NCBI GenBank assembly: GCA_041623475.1
Contig: JBFJWU010000175.1
Span: forward strand, 1-7,249
Direction: 5' to 3'
Origin: JBFJWU01 sp041623475 [NCBI: bacterium]
GTDB lineage: Bacteria > J088
Length of the DNA stretch: 7,249 nucleotides
The notes under the pieces are model-generated. The model was not told the origin of the DNA, searched no databases, and was given only the letters and a program-made list of their open reading frames with translations. Shown piece by piece: positions 7,076 to 7,249 of the stretch (its first letter is position 1; each line of letters starts with the position of its first letter). Both the position numbers and the translations under genes were made by a program.

Positions 7076-7249
7076 GTAATGAGTTTCTCTAACGTGGCAA
7101 TAACGTAGTCCTGGTCGTCTTCCGACAAATCCGGGTACATTGGCAGGCTGATGGCTTCCGCATAATAACACTCGGCTTCGGGGAAATCGCCCCTCGCAAA
7201 TCCCAGGGACTGGTAGTAAGGTTGCAGGTGTACCGGGATGTAATGCAAA
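7072..7249 (-). CDS. pseC: UDP-4-amino-4,6-dideoxy-AltNAc transaminase, C-terminal 58 residues (5' end outside window)
   Basis: The frame is open from the window edge to a TGA. It reads LHYIPVHLQPYYQSLGF at the edge and continues GDFPEAECYYAEAISLPMYPDL. These are the closing motifs of the DegT/DnrJ/EryC1 (sugar aminotransferase) family, in the form typical of PseC. PseC is a PLP enzyme that transfers an amino group from glutamate to C-4 of the keto sugar made by PseB. The active-site lysine and most of the protein lie outside the window. The stop overlaps the pseF GTG start by four bases. The immediately downstream pseF, pseG and pseI strongly support pseC over other DegT-family aminotransferases. 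pseB would be expected further upstream, beyond this window. Confidence 0.92.
   Translation of the reverse strand, partial: LHYIPVHLQPYYQSLGFARGDFPEAECYYAEAISLPMYPDLSEDDQDYVIATLEKLIT

Noticed and set aside
6371-7171. Longer pseF start at an ATG 32 codons upstream of the GTG
   Set aside because: The extra residues fall inside the pseC 3' end and look like an off-frame reading, while the family N-terminus (KPIAVIPARGGSKR) begins right after the GTG.

Overview
The window is read almost entirely from the minus strand and is a surface-glycan gene cluster from what looks like a Gram-negative bacterium. I would guess Pseudomonadota, probably a gammaproteobacterium, because of the pse gene order, the moderate GC content and the protein styles. 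There is no rRNA or other marker in the window, so this placement is weak. No mobile element, tRNA, CRISPR array or long gene-free stretch was seen; the largest gap between genes is 112 bases.

In the direction of transcription (high to low coordinates) the genes are: the 3' end of pseC (aminotransferase, 7249-7072); pseF (CMP-pseudaminic acid synthetase, 7075-6371); pseG (UDP-sugar hydrolase, 6367-5258); a formyltransferase-fold gene (5261-4596); pseI (pseudaminic acid synthase, 4606-3548); a Wzx/MOP-type flippase (3520-2222); a GT-C fold membrane glycosyltransferase resembling the AftB group (2190-604); and, after the only sizeable intergenic gap and behind a candidate promoter, the 5' part of a PAPS-dependent sulfotransferase (491-1, running off the window). 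The first five genes overlap or abut (GTGA, a 3-base gap, ATGA, an 11-base overlap). The flippase and GT-C gene follow at 27 and 31 bases, so the seven genes look like one operon transcribed from outside the window.

Functionally, PseC makes the 4-amino sugar, an N-acyltransferase blocks the 4-amine, PseG removes UDP, PseI condenses the sugar with PEP, and PseF activates the product as CMP-Pse. The usual acetyltransferase PseH is not seen. A formyltransferase sits in its place between pseG and pseI, so the predicted product is a 7-N-formyl pseudaminic acid (Pse5Ac7Fo type). The flippase and GT-C enzyme then suggest a lipid-linked glycan moved across the inner membrane and extended or decorated on the periplasmic side. 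The sulfotransferase raises the possibility that the same glycan is sulfated.
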